64,000 bases of DNA, taken from JAHQVI01 sp963749875 (GTDB lineage Bacteria; Pseudomonadota; Alphaproteobacteria; Rhizobiales; Rhodomicrobiaceae). The stretch lies in NCBI GenBank assembly GCA_963749875.1, contig CAVVOX010000002.1, positions 1,364,001-1,428,000 of the forward strand. Reading direction: 5' to 3'. Position numbers and translations under genes: made by a program. The notes beneath the pieces were generated by a model. The model ran no database searches. It was not told where the DNA came from and saw only the letters and a program-made list of their open reading frames with translations. Positions within the stretch are counted from its first letter, which is position 1. Each line of letters starts with the position of its first letter. Shown one piece after another: positions 53,720 through 62,146 of this stretch.

Positions 53720-53916
53720 GACGTTTGCGGAAGAGACCGGCCTTGCCGGCGCCGAAGGAGCAACCGCCCCGGAACCTCTCAGGCAAAAGGACCGCTAGCG
53801 GACGGCACTCTGGAAAGCAGCCTTGGCGATCTGCTCAAGGCTCACCGACGGTGTAAGCTGTGTCGCAGGAATGCGCGATGCGGCGAATTCTCTCAGGTCG
53901 TACGACAGAGGGGGCT
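53720..53916 (+). ncRNA. Tandem glycine riboswitch
   Basis: The first aptamer contains the conserved GCCGAAGGAGCAA, ACCTCTCAGGCAAAAGGACCG and GGACGGCACTCTGGAAAG blocks (about 53720-53818). The second aptamer reads CACCGACGGTGTAAGC and TTCTCTCAGGTCGTACGACAG, followed by AGGGGG (about 53822-53916). Glycine riboswitches before gcvT switch expression on when glycine is abundant. The second aptamer departs from consensus more than the first. Confidence 0.93.
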
Positions 53917-53967
53917 TAGCGTCCAGATAAGCTGGGCAGTTGAGCTCTTGCCTTCGTGGATCTGATA

Positions 53968-55144
53968 ATGGCGGCGACCGATCGAAATTCTTCCCAAGCA
54001 AGCCTTAAGCGCACGCCGCTCTACGCCCTGCATGTCGAGCTGGGTGCAAAGATGGTGCCCTTCGCCGGCTACGAGATGCCGGTGACCTTTCCCCAGGGGC
54101 TGATCAAGGAACATCTGCATACGCGTGAGGCCGCGGGGCTGTTCGACGTCTCCCATATGGGACAGGCGGTGCTGAGCGGTCCGAGCCATGCGGAGACGGC
54201 GGCCGCGCTGGAAGCGCTTGTCCCCGGCGAGATTGCCGGATTGAGTCCGGGCCAGCAGCGCTACACACAGCTGATGAATGAGGCGGGCGGCATCATCGAT
54301 GATCTGATGGTGACTCGCCCGGCCGCGCCGGAAGAGGACGGCAAGCTGATGCTGGTCGTCAATGCGGCGCGCAAGGAGATCGATTATGCGCATATGCGCG
54401 CGCATCTTCCCGCCGGCATTGCGCTTTCGCCGATGGATGATCGCGCGCTCATCGCGCTTCAGGGCCCCGCCGCCGTGCGGATCATGGACCGTCTCTGTCC
54501 GCCTGCGGCGCGGCTCGGATGCATGGAGGCGGCGCCGGCTACGCTGAACGGCATTGGCTGCCATGTGAGCCGGTCCGGCTATACGGGCGAGGACGGTTTC
54601 GAAATCTCCGTTCCCGCCGATCGAGCCGAAGAGGTGGCGCGCGCCTTGCTGAATTTCGAGGACGTCATGCCGGTCGGTCTCGGCGCGCGGGATACGCTGA
54701 GGCTCGAGGCCGGGCTCTGCCTCTACGGACACGATATTGACGAGGCCACCTCGCCGGTTGAGGCGGGCCTGACCTGGTCGATCGCCAAGCGCCGCCGCAA
54801 GCAAGACGGATTCCCCGGCGCCGCGCGCCTTCAGGAGGAACTGGCAGACGGACCGTCGCGGCTGCGAGTTCGGCTTAGAGCTCGAAGGCCGGGCGCCGGC
54901 GCGCGAGGGCTGCGAGATCGTCGGCGAGAGCGGCGAGGCGCTCGGAAACGTCACCAGCGGCTCCTTCGCCCCGAGCGTCGGCGGGCCGATCGCCATGGGC
55001 TATGTTCCGCGCATTCATTCGGAACCCGGCACGCCGGTCAAAATTATCATTCGTGGGACGCCTCATCCCGCAATCATCGTCCCGATGCCTTTCGTAGCGC
55101 ATCGCTATCACCGGAAGACAAAGTCAGGAACATCCAATGGCTGA
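53968..55144 (+). pseudogene. gcvT: Aminomethyltransferase GcvT, one frameshift near the C-terminal domain
   Basis: From ATG 53968 (GTG 53956 is possible) the frame encodes TPLYALHVELGAKMVPFAGYEMPV (in parts), LFDVSHMGQ, SRSGYTGEDGFEI and LCLYGHDIDEATSPVEAGL, all typical of the glycine cleavage T-protein, which moves the methylene group to tetrahydrofolate. After PSRLRV at about 54870 the frame is lost; the +1 frame continues GLELEGRAPAREGCEIVGES, GSFAPSVGGPIAMGYV and VPMPFVAHRYHR to TGA at 55144. One extra base at about 54871 explains this. The corrected end overlaps gcvH by 8 nt, as expected in this operon. Without correction the original frame runs on to 55356 through gcvH. Confidence 0.92.
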
Positions 55145-55514
55145 CATCAGATACACCAGCGATCACGAATATATCCGTGTCGAGAACGACATCGGCACGG
55201 TCGGAATTTCCGATTATGCGCAGGACAAGCTCGGCGACATCGTTTTCGTCGAGCTGCCTGAGATCGGCAAAGTGCTGTCGAAGGCCCAGGAAGCCGCCGT
55301 GGTGGAATCGGTCAAGGCGGCGAGCGAGGTCTACGCCCCCGTTTCGGGCGAGGTGATCGAGGCCAACGAGGCGATCGTGGCAACGCCGGAACTCGTCAAC
55401 CAGGACCCGGAGGGCGAGGCGTGGTTCCTGAAGCTGCGGATCAGCAATCCGCACGAACTCGACGTGCTGATGTCCCCCGAGGCCTATAAGGATTATCTGG
55501 AGACGGTTGACTGA
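55137..55514 (+). CDS. gcvH: Glycine cleavage system H protein
   Basis: 125 residues. Lipoylation site Lys60 in VVESVKAASEVYAP; N-terminal RYTSDHEYIRVE and GISDYAQDKLGDIVFVELPE are canonical. The lipoyl arm shuttles the aminomethyl group between the P, T and L proteins. Its end overlaps gcvPA by one base. Confidence 0.97.
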   Translation: MADIRYTSDHEYIRVENDIGTVGISDYAQDKLGDIVFVELPEIGKVLSKAQEAAVVESVKAASEVYAPVSGEVIEANEAIVATPELVNQDPEGEAWFLKLRISNPHELDVLMSPEAYKDYLETVD

Positions 55515-56854
55515 TGCGCTATCTTCCGCATACGGCGGATGAGCGCCGTCAGATGTTGGCCGAGATCGGCGTGGAGGAGATCGACGCGCTTTTCGCCGAC
55601 GTGCCCGAACGCTTTCTGCTCGACGAAATCCCCGATCTGCCGCGCCATCAGAGCGAAATGGCCGTCGAGCGTGCGCTCCGGGGGCTTGCCGGACGCAATA
55701 TCGCGGCGGGCTCGGCGCCGTTTTTCGCCGGCTGCGGCGCTTACAAGCACCACGTGCCGGCCACCGTCGATCACATCATCCAGCGCTCCGAATTCATGAC
55801 GGCCTATACGCCCTACCAGCCGGAAATCGCGCAAGGCACGCTGCAATATCTGTTCGAGTTCCAGACGCAGGTGGCGGCGCTCACCGGCATGGAGGTCGCT
55901 AACGCCTCGATGTATGACGGCTCGACGGCGGCGGCCGAGGCGGTGCTGATGGCGCATCGCGTCACGAAACGGCACAAAGCCGTCCTCAGCGGCGGCCTGC
56001 ATCCGCATTACCGGGACGTGATCGAAACGATCAGCCGCTATTCCGGATCGGAGATCGTGACCTTGCCGCCGGGACCGGAGCAGGATTTCGCCAGCGCCGT
56101 CGATGCCGACACCTCCTGCGTCGTGGTTCAGTATCCCGGCGTCTTCGGCGGCATACGCGACGTCAGTCCGCTGGCCGAGCTGGCGCATCGGAATGGCGCG
56201 CTGCTGATCGTCGTTGTCACCGAGGCAATGTCCTTCGGCGCCTTGCGCTCGCCCGGCTCGATGGGCGCGGACATCGTCGTGGCCGAAGGCCAGTCGATCG
56301 GCAATGGGCTGAATTTCGGTGGCCCCTATCTCGGGCTCTTCGCCACGCGGCAGAAATTCATCCGTCAGATGCCGGGACGGCTTTGCGGCGAGACGGTCGA
56401 TGAGGGCGGACGGCGCGGCTTCGTGCTGACGCTTTCGACGCGCGAGCAGCATATTCGCCGCGAAAAGGCGACCAGCAATATCTGCACCAATTCCGGCCTC
56501 TGCGCGCTTGCCTTCACGGTGCATATGACGCTGCTCGGCGTGGCGGGCTTGCGCAAGCTGGCGCGGCTGAACCACGCAAATGCCGTGGCGCTCGCGGACA
56601 AGCTGGCGGCCGTTCCCGGCGTTGAGATCGTGACGCCGCATTTCTTCAACGAATTCACCATCCGCACGCCGAAGCGCGGCGCGGCGGTGATCGATGCCCT
56701 TGTCGATGAAGGCGTGATCGGCGGCGTTCCGGCCTCGCGCCTCTGGCCGGACGAGGAAGACCTGGACGGCCTTATCATTGTCGCCGCGACCGAAGTCAAC
56801 ACGCCCAAAGACCGCGAGGCTTATGCCGCCGCGCTCACAAAGGTGCTCGCATGA
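55514..56854 (+). CDS. gcvPA: Glycine dehydrogenase (decarboxylating) subunit 1
   Basis: 446 residues, the N-terminal half of P protein. MRYLPHTADERRQMLAEIG, FFAGCGAYKHHVPATVDHI and TAYTPYQPEIAQGTLQ match the split-type subunit 1, which lacks the PLP lysine. It forms an alpha2beta2 complex with subunit 2. The stop overlaps the next start (ATGA). Confidence 0.96.
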   Translation: MRYLPHTADERRQMLAEIGVEEIDALFADVPERFLLDEIPDLPRHQSEMAVERALRGLAGRNIAAGSAPFFAGCGAYKHHVPATVDHIIQRSEFMTAYTPYQPEIAQGTLQYLFEFQTQVAALTGMEVANASMYDGSTAAAEAVLMAHRVTKRHKAVLSGGLHPHYRDVIETISRYSGSEIVTLPPGPEQDFASAVDADTSCVVVQYPGVFGGIRDVSPLAELAHRNGALLIVVVTEAMSFGALRSPGSMGADIVVAEGQSIGNGLNFGGPYLGLFATRQKFIRQMPGRLCGETVDEGGRRGFVLTLSTREQHIRREKATSNICTNSGLCALAFTVHMTLLGVAGLRKLARLNHANAVALADKLAAVPGVEIVTPHFFNEFTIRTPKRGAAVIDALVDEGVIGGVPASRLWPDEEDLDGLIIVAATEVNTPKDREAYAAALTKVLA

Positions 56855-58407
56855 ACGAAATAAGCACGAAATCTTTCACAAAGAACCGCGAACCCGGCAC
56901 CTATACCGGCAATCGCGGCCTGCAGATCGAGGAGCCGCTGATCTTCGAGATCGGCGCGCTGGAGACCTCCGGTGTCGATGTCGAGGAGCCGGAGGCGTTT
57001 AAGACCCGGCTGGGCGGGATGGAGCGGCACGAGACGATCGGCCTGCCCGGTCTCTCCGAGCCGGAGACGATGCGCCATTATGTGCGGCTGAGCCAGAAGA
57101 ACTATGCCATCGACACCGGCATCTTCCCGCTCGGCTCCTGCACGATGAAGCACAATCCGCGGCTGAACGAGAAGGTGGCGCGGCTGCCCGGCTTTGGCGA
57201 CATTCATCCCCTGCAGCCGCAAAAGACGGTTCAGGGCGCGATCGAGCTGATGGCCATGCTCTCCGACTGGCTGACCAGGCTGACGGGCATGCCCGCCGTC
57301 GCTCTGTCGCCGAAAGCGGGCGCGCATGGCGAGCTTTGCGGCATGATCGCGATCCGCGCCGCTCTGGAGGCGCGCGGCGAGGCGGAAGGACGGCGCGTCG
57401 TCCTCGTGCCGAACTCCGCGCATGGAACCAACCCCGCAACGGCGGCGCTGCTCGGCTTCTCCGTCCGTCCGGTCGCGGCCGAAAAGGACGGCACGGTGCG
57501 TGCGTCCGCCGTCCGCGAGGCGCTCGGGGACGACGTTGCCGCAATGATGATCACCAATCCGAACACTTGCGGCCTGTTCGAGCCGGAAATCGCCGAGATT
57601 GCCGAGGCGCTGCACGACGCCGGCGCCTATCTTTATTGCGACGGTGCGAATTTCAATGCCATAGCCGGCAAGGTCCGTCCCGGCGATCTCGGCGTCGACG
57701 CCATGCACATCAATCTGCACAAGACCTTCTCCACGCCGCATGGCGGAGGCGGGCCCGGCTCGGGACCGGTCGTGTTCTCGCAAAGCTTAGCGCCCTATGC
57801 GCCTTTGCCGCTGATAAGGAAGGACGGGGACCGCTACCGGCTGGTCGAAGAAGACGCCGGGAAGACTGGTGAGGCGCATCCATTCGGCCGGCTGGTTGCT
57901 TTCCACGGCCAGATGGGCATGTTCGTGCGCGCGCTCACCTATATGCTGAGCTTCGGTGTCGATGGTGTCCGTCAGGCCTCGGAAGATGCCGTGCTCAATG
58001 CCAATTACGTTCGCGTCGGGCTGAAGGAGGCGATGAGCCAGCCCTTCGGCGACCGCGTCTGTATGCATGAGGTGCTCTTCGACGAGAGCTTCCTCAAGGG
58101 GACCGATGTTTCAACGCTCGATTTCGCCAAGGCGATGATCGACGAAGGTTTCCATCCGATGACGGTCTATTTCCCGCTCGTCGTTCACGGCGCGATGCTG
58201 ATCGAGCCGACCGAATTGGAATCCAAGCAAAGCCTCGATCAGTTCATCGGCGCGCTCCGGTCGCTTGCAAGCGCGGCCAGAAAGGGCGATCAGAAGCGTT
58301 TCAAGCACGCGCCCTATTATGCCCCGCGCCGGCGCCTGGATGAGACACGCGCTGCCCGCCAGCCGGTTCTCACCTACGCGCCGCCGCAAAATCAAGCGGC
58401 CGAATAG
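56851..58407 (+). CDS. gcvPB: Glycine dehydrogenase (decarboxylating) subunit 2
   Basis: 518 residues, the C-terminal half of P protein with the PLP-binding Lys291 in INLHKTFSTPHGGGGPG. FPLGSCTMKHNPR (~92) and PNSAHGTNPATAA (~187) are further family blocks. It decarboxylates glycine and loads the aminomethyl group on GcvH. Last gene of the riboswitch-controlled gcvT-H-PA-PB operon. Confidence 0.96.
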   Translation: MNEISTKSFTKNREPGTYTGNRGLQIEEPLIFEIGALETSGVDVEEPEAFKTRLGGMERHETIGLPGLSEPETMRHYVRLSQKNYAIDTGIFPLGSCTMKHNPRLNEKVARLPGFGDIHPLQPQKTVQGAIELMAMLSDWLTRLTGMPAVALSPKAGAHGELCGMIAIRAALEARGEAEGRRVVLVPNSAHGTNPATAALLGFSVRPVAAEKDGTVRASAVREALGDDVAAMMITNPNTCGLFEPEIAEIAEALHDAGAYLYCDGANFNAIAGKVRPGDLGVDAMHINLHKTFSTPHGGGGPGSGPVVFSQSLAPYAPLPLIRKDGDRYRLVEEDAGKTGEAHPFGRLVAFHGQMGMFVRALTYMLSFGVDGVRQASEDAVLNANYVRVGLKEAMSQPFGDRVCMHEVLFDESFLKGTDVSTLDFAKAMIDEGFHPMTVYFPLVVHGAMLIEPTELESKQSLDQFIGALRSLASAARKGDQKRFKHAPYYAPRRRLDETRAARQPVLTYAPPQNQAAE

Positions 58408-58553
58408 GACCGGCTTTCAAGCATCGCAAAGGATTAATTGAAAATGAACATGGTCTCCGAGCCATGTTCAGTTTGCTTTCGCTAGGATCTTTCTCGTTTT
58501 CAGCGACGGCGGTGTCACGCCGCTCGCATTTTGCGAAGATGAGGGAGACTTCA

Positions 58554-59012
58554 ATGAAATCTTTTTCGCTTAAGCTGACTGCTCTTGCATTGGCTGGCCT
58601 TGTTGTTGCAGCGCCGGCGGCTCAAGCGGGCGGCCTGTATGATGATGACGACAATGGCAGCACCGCTTATTCCAATCGGAACACTTTGGCGACCTATTGC
58701 CGGCAATACCCTGATGCCGTGATCTGCAATGATGACGCTTATGAGCCACGGCATGAGCGGCATCATAGGAAGCATTACAGAAAGAAGGTCTATAACAACC
58801 ACTGCCGCCCGCTGATCCGGGCTGTCGGCAAGCGCAATCTGGTCACGGTCTTTGCCCGAAACAGCGCACGTTTCGCCTGGAGACGTGAGGTGCGCGCCGT
58901 TCATGGCTCGCAATATGCCAACTGGCAGAATGCCCATAATTTCACGATCACCTGCACAAGATACGGTGCGCTGAAGAGCTGTGTCGCACGTGGCACGCCC
59001 TGCCGTTATTAG
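58554..59012 (+). CDS. Small secreted His/Arg-rich protein, unknown function
   Basis: 152 residues from ATG 58554, with GGGAG about 8 nt upstream. Signal peptide MKSFSLKLTALALAGLVVAAPAAQA, then an acidic patch (DDDDNGS), a His/Arg/Lys cluster (EPRHERHHRKHYRKK) and six cysteines (TYC, VIC, NNHC, TITC, KSC, TPC), suggesting disulfides in the periplasm or outside. No family recognised. The His cluster could bind metal or nucleic acid. A hairpin terminator follows. Confidence 0.7.
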   Translation: MKSFSLKLTALALAGLVVAAPAAQAGGLYDDDDNGSTAYSNRNTLATYCRQYPDAVICNDDAYEPRHERHHRKHYRKKVYNNHCRPLIRAVGKRNLVTVFARNSARFAWRREVRAVHGSQYANWQNAHNFTITCTRYGALKSCVARGTPCRY

Positions 59013-59108
59013 TGCCGGTTGCGTGGAGTTGCGTTCGTGGTGTTTCGGTTGCGTCAGTTGCGTCGCGTCATTGTCCGTAGCGTAGTCGCGTATGCGTTCG
59101 AAAATTTA

Positions 59109-59136
59109 GCCGCTGGCTTTACGCCAGCGGCTTTTT
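59109..59136 (+). terminator. Rho-independent terminator
   Basis: Stem GCCGCTGGC/GCCAGCGGC with a 5-base loop and TTTTT after it, downstream of the small secreted protein gene. Confidence 0.85.
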
Positions 59137-59154
59137 CCGGCTGCTGAACATTCC

Positions 59155-59187
59155 CAAAAAAAGAAAAACCGGGTTCCGAGAACCCGG
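59155..59187 (-). terminator. Rho-independent terminator of the F0 operon
   Basis: On the minus strand CCGGGTTC/GAACCCGG around a 3-base loop is followed by a T-rich run (TTTTTCTTTTTTT). It lies 39 nt past the atpF stop. Confidence 0.88.
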
Positions 59188-59225
59188 TCAGTTCCTCTCC
59201 TCCCACAGGACCTGGGCCATTTGCC

Positions 59226-59711
59226 TCAGTTCAACTTGGCGCTGACTTCTCTAATGCCCTTCGTCACCAAGTTTGCCGCCGATTCACCTTTGAGTTCCCG
59301 CGCGATGATTGCTTCAGCCGCGGCTATGGCCACGTCGGCTGATCGAGAGCGGATTTCTTGCACAGCCTGCTCTTCGGCACGTGTAATCTTTTCCTCGGCA
59401 AGTCTTACGCGCCGCTTCAACGACTCATTAAGAGTCTTCCGCGACTCTTCAGCGTAAAACTGCGCCTCCCTCCGTGCCATCGCGACGATGTCTTCGGCTT
59501 CCTTTTCGGCGTCTCGCCGCTTTTGCTGGTAATCGGCGAGAATCGACTGAGCTTCCTCTCGAAGACGACGTGCCTCTCCAAGTTCAGCTTTGATCCGATC
59601 TGCGCGATCGTCCAATGCTTTAGCGACTTTTGCAGGTATTTTGTAGTACACGAGAAGCGCCAAAAACAGAACGAAGGATACGAGAACCCAAAGTTCGGGG
59701 GAGGCAAGCAT
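59226..59711 (-). CDS. atpF: ATP synthase F0 subunit b
   Basis: 161 residues: one N-terminal membrane helix (PELWVLVSFVLFLALLVYYKIP) and a long charged coiled coil (DDRADRIKAELGEARRLREEAQ...). It dimerises with b' as the peripheral stalk of the ATP synthase. Last gene of the operon, 12 nt after atpG. Confidence 0.95.
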   Translation of the reverse strand: MLASPELWVLVSFVLFLALLVYYKIPAKVAKALDDRADRIKAELGEARRLREEAQSILADYQQKRRDAEKEAEDIVAMARREAQFYAEESRKTLNESLKRRVRLAEEKITRAEEQAVQEIRSRSADVAIAAAEAIIARELKGESAANLVTKGIREVSAKLN

Positions 59712-59723
59712 AACACACCTTCG

Positions 59724-60209
59724 TCACTTTCCAAGCGCTTCTTTCACAGCGCTTTGCAGGTCCGATTTTCCGACCGGCTTGCCCAACAAACGGGCAACCA
59801 GAGCTTCGGCGGTCTCGGCGGCGATTTGTTCGACATGGCCGAGCGCCGTCTCTTTAAGCTCGTTGATACGTTTTTCGGCACCGGTCATTTTCTCAGCGAT
59901 CTTTGCATCGACCGCAGCGCGTTCGCGCTCCATATCCGCCGCTATTTCCTCGCGGGCCTTGCGCCCGATCTGGTGCGCATTCGCTCTGGCCTCGGCGAGC
60001 GCCTTCTCGTAATCCGCGATCGCCTGATCCGTCTCTTCGCGCAGCTGAGCGGCAGTGGTCAGATCCCCGCTAATACGGTTGCGCCGCTCCTCAAGAATAT
60101 TGCCGACGCGCGGCAAGGCAACGCGCGACATGATCAGGTAGAGCAGAATGAAGGTCAGTGCGAGCCAGAAGAGCTGCGGAGGAAAGTCGTGAAAGTTCAG
60201 CTGCGGCAT
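59724..60209 (-). CDS. atpG: ATP synthase F0 subunit b'
   Basis: 161 residues with the same architecture as subunit b: membrane helix (FPPQLFWLALTFILLYLIMSRV) then coiled coil (ILEERRNRISGDLTTAAQLREE). The divergent second b-type subunit next to atpF is characteristic of alphaproteobacteria and photosynthetic bacteria. In this clade it is commonly named atpG or atpF2. Confidence 0.93.
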   Translation of the reverse strand: MPQLNFHDFPPQLFWLALTFILLYLIMSRVALPRVGNILEERRNRISGDLTTAAQLREETDQAIADYEKALAEARANAHQIGRKAREEIAADMERERAAVDAKIAEKMTGAEKRINELKETALGHVEQIAAETAEALVARLLGKPVGKSDLQSAVKEALGK

Positions 60210-60300
60210 AGCAGTCTCGCGCTTGTGAAGATGCTAAAGCGATGACCCGTATTGCATGGGCGTGATCGCCGGATTTGCTGCTCTCTTGCTGGAATGCCGA

Positions 60301-60528
60301 TCAGAACACGAAGAGGATGATGAAGGCAATGATCAGGCCGAACAGGCCGGTCGCTTCGGCGAGAGCAAAACCCAGAAGAAGATTCGGGAACTGACCCGGC
60401 GCGGCGGACGGATTGCGAAGGGCGCCGGCGAGATAGTTGCCGAAGATAATGCCGATGCCGACGCCCGCGCCGATCAGGGCCGTGGCGGCGACACCCGCGC
60501 CGATCAGCTTTGCTGCTTCTGCTTCCAT
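60301..60528 (-). CDS. atpE: ATP synthase F0 subunit c
   Basis: 75 residues, two-helix hairpin. GAGVGIGIIFGNYLAGALRNP is the glycine-rich first helix plus polar loop (RNP), and Glu58 in FALAEATGLFG is the proton-binding carboxylate. It forms the rotating c-ring. It lies between atpB and atpG. Confidence 0.97.
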   Translation of the reverse strand: MEAEAAKLIGAGVAATALIGAGVGIGIIFGNYLAGALRNPSAAPGQFPNLLLGFALAEATGLFGLIIAFIILFVF

Positions 60529-60571
60529 GATGAGGTCTCCTTAAACTGAAGCGAATTGCGTTTTCCGATGT

Positions 60572-61504
60572 TTAATGATGCATGTGAAGAGCATCGTTGA
60601 GGTAAATGCAGGTGAGAACGGCGAAGACGAAGGCCTGCAGGAAGGCGATGAGGATTTCCAGCCCGGTCAGCGCCACCATGAAGGCCAAGGGCGCCCAGCC
60701 GGCCAATACGCCAAGCGCGACGACGAAACCGCCGAACACTTTCAGCATGACGTGGCCCGCGAGCATATTCGCAAAGAGGCGGACGGACAGGCTGATCGGT
60801 CTGATCAGATAGGAGATCAGCTCCAGTACGGCGATCACCGGAAGCAGGGCAAGCGGGACGCCGGAGGGAACGAAGAGCTTAAGAAAGCCGGGGCCGTTCC
60901 TGATGAATCCGACAATGGTCACGAGGAGGAAGACGACGATCGCCAATGCGAAGGTGATGATGATGTGGCTGGTGACGGTGAAGGCATAGGGGACCATCCC
61001 CATCGTGTTGAGGAACAGGATGAAGACGAAGAGGGTGAACACGAAGGGGAAGAACTGCATTCCCTCATGGCCGGTATTGTCGCGCACCATCTTGGCGATG
61101 AATTCATAGGCCAGCTCCGCCGTCGATTGAATGCGGGTCGGAACGAGAGCCTCGGCGCGCATCGCATAGATGAAGAAGGCGGTGATCAGGCCGACCGCGA
61201 TCAGCATGAACAGCGAGGAGTTAGTGAAGGAAAGAAAGTCGAGCCCGTGATCTCGAAGATCGACGAAGCGCCGGATTTCGAACTGGTGCATCGGGTCGAT
61301 GCCCAGGCCGCCGCCGCCATGACCCGCGCCATGAGCGTCGACCGCCTGCTGGACAGCGCCATGCGTTTCGGCGCCCTGCGGGGCGACACCCGGCGCGGCG
61401 CCATGGGCAGCGTTTCCGCCCGCCGGCGCCGCCGTGCCCGGTGCCGTATCGTTCTGATGGCCGGTTCCCCCAGCCTGCGCAAGTCTCATTCTTTCGGCTG
61501 CCAC
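60572..61504 (-). CDS. atpB: ATP synthase F0 subunit a with long N-terminal extension
   Basis: 310 residues. The conserved part begins at IDPMHQFEIRRFV (~69) and includes the essential Arg in SLSVRLFANMLAGH (~237) and helices lining the proton half-channels. The first ~68 residues are Ala/Gly/His-rich and hydrophilic (APGTAAPAGGNAAHGAAPG...), longer than usual for subunit a. Start candidates are GTG 61504 and ATG 61489; a start at Met72 (61291) would give a standard length but has no good ribosome site. It lies 19 nt after atpI. Confidence 0.93.
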   Translation of the reverse strand: MAAERMRLAQAGGTGHQNDTAPGTAAPAGGNAAHGAAPGVAPQGAETHGAVQQAVDAHGAGHGGGGLGIDPMHQFEIRRFVDLRDHGLDFLSFTNSSLFMLIAVGLITAFFIYAMRAEALVPTRIQSTAELAYEFIAKMVRDNTGHEGMQFFPFVFTLFVFILFLNTMGMVPYAFTVTSHIIITFALAIVVFLLVTIVGFIRNGPGFLKLFVPSGVPLALLPVIAVLELISYLIRPISLSVRLFANMLAGHVMLKVFGGFVVALGVLAGWAPLAFMVALTGLEILIAFLQAFVFAVLTCIYLNDALHMHH

Positions 61505-61523
61505 GCCCTTACCCGTCGATCGT

Positions 61524-61877
61524 TCAGAGGTCTTTTTGCATTCGCTGCGCTGCTCTTACCGAATTGATCAGCCCCGCGGCAATACCCAAAAGCAGAAATA
61601 CAATGAGTAAAAAGGGCGCAGTCCCCAGCCATTGGTCGAGGAAGTAACCGATCAGACTGCCGACCACGACGCCGGCGACCAGCTCGGTGGCGATGCGGAA
61701 GGCGGTCCCCATGGCCCTGCCGCGCCTGCCGTCCTCCGGCTCGCCCTGATCCTTGGCACCCTTGCGCTTTATCTGGTCAAGCTTGCCCTCTAGCGTATTG
61801 AGCCGCCTCTTGATGTCGCTGTAATCGGGCCCGCCGTCTTGCGGGTCCTTGCCGCCGCCGGACGAAGACTGAACCAT
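61524..61877 (-). CDS. atpI: ATP synthase assembly protein AtpI (AtpZ/AtpI family)
   Basis: 117 residues. A hydrophilic N-terminus with a short coiled coil (IKRRLNTLEGKLDQIK) is followed by two membrane helices (AFRIATELVAGVVVGSLIGYFL, TAPFLLIVFLLLGIAAGLIN). AtpI helps c-ring assembly and may bind magnesium. First gene of the atpI-B-E-G-F operon. Confidence 0.9.
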   Translation of the reverse strand: MVQSSSGGGKDPQDGGPDYSDIKRRLNTLEGKLDQIKRKGAKDQGEPEDGRRGRAMGTAFRIATELVAGVVVGSLIGYFLDQWLGTAPFLLIVFLLLGIAAGLINSVRAAQRMQKDL

Positions 61878-61926
61878 GAAAGCCTCGGAAAATCCTTGCG
61901 CCCCTTGCGCTGCAGCATGATCAGTT

Positions 61927-62070
61927 TAGGCAAAGATACCTTTCCGAAATGCCCGCGAAAGCGGGTATCCAGTAAACGATGGACTCTGCGGAGTACAGGA
62001 TCCCCGTTTGCACGGGGATTTCGTCTGAGTTTGTCGCGAGCGAATCCGTTTCGTCTGATCTTGCCCTAGG
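61927..62070. repeat. Mosaic repeat, module C
   Basis: ATGCCCGCGAAAGCGGGTATCCAGTA-like start (shown in part), central hairpin TCCCCGTTTGCACGGGGA, then CCGTTTCGTCTGATCTTG and a CCTAGG end. The same order is found in the second half of the element at 40949-41099. It lies upstream of atpI. Confidence 0.8.
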
Positions 62071-62146
62071 AATGTCAGCCGCACCTTAATTCAGGAATTG
62101 CGAAAGGGGAAGCCGGTTGCTGCCGCGCGAAACCGGGCAGCGCTAT

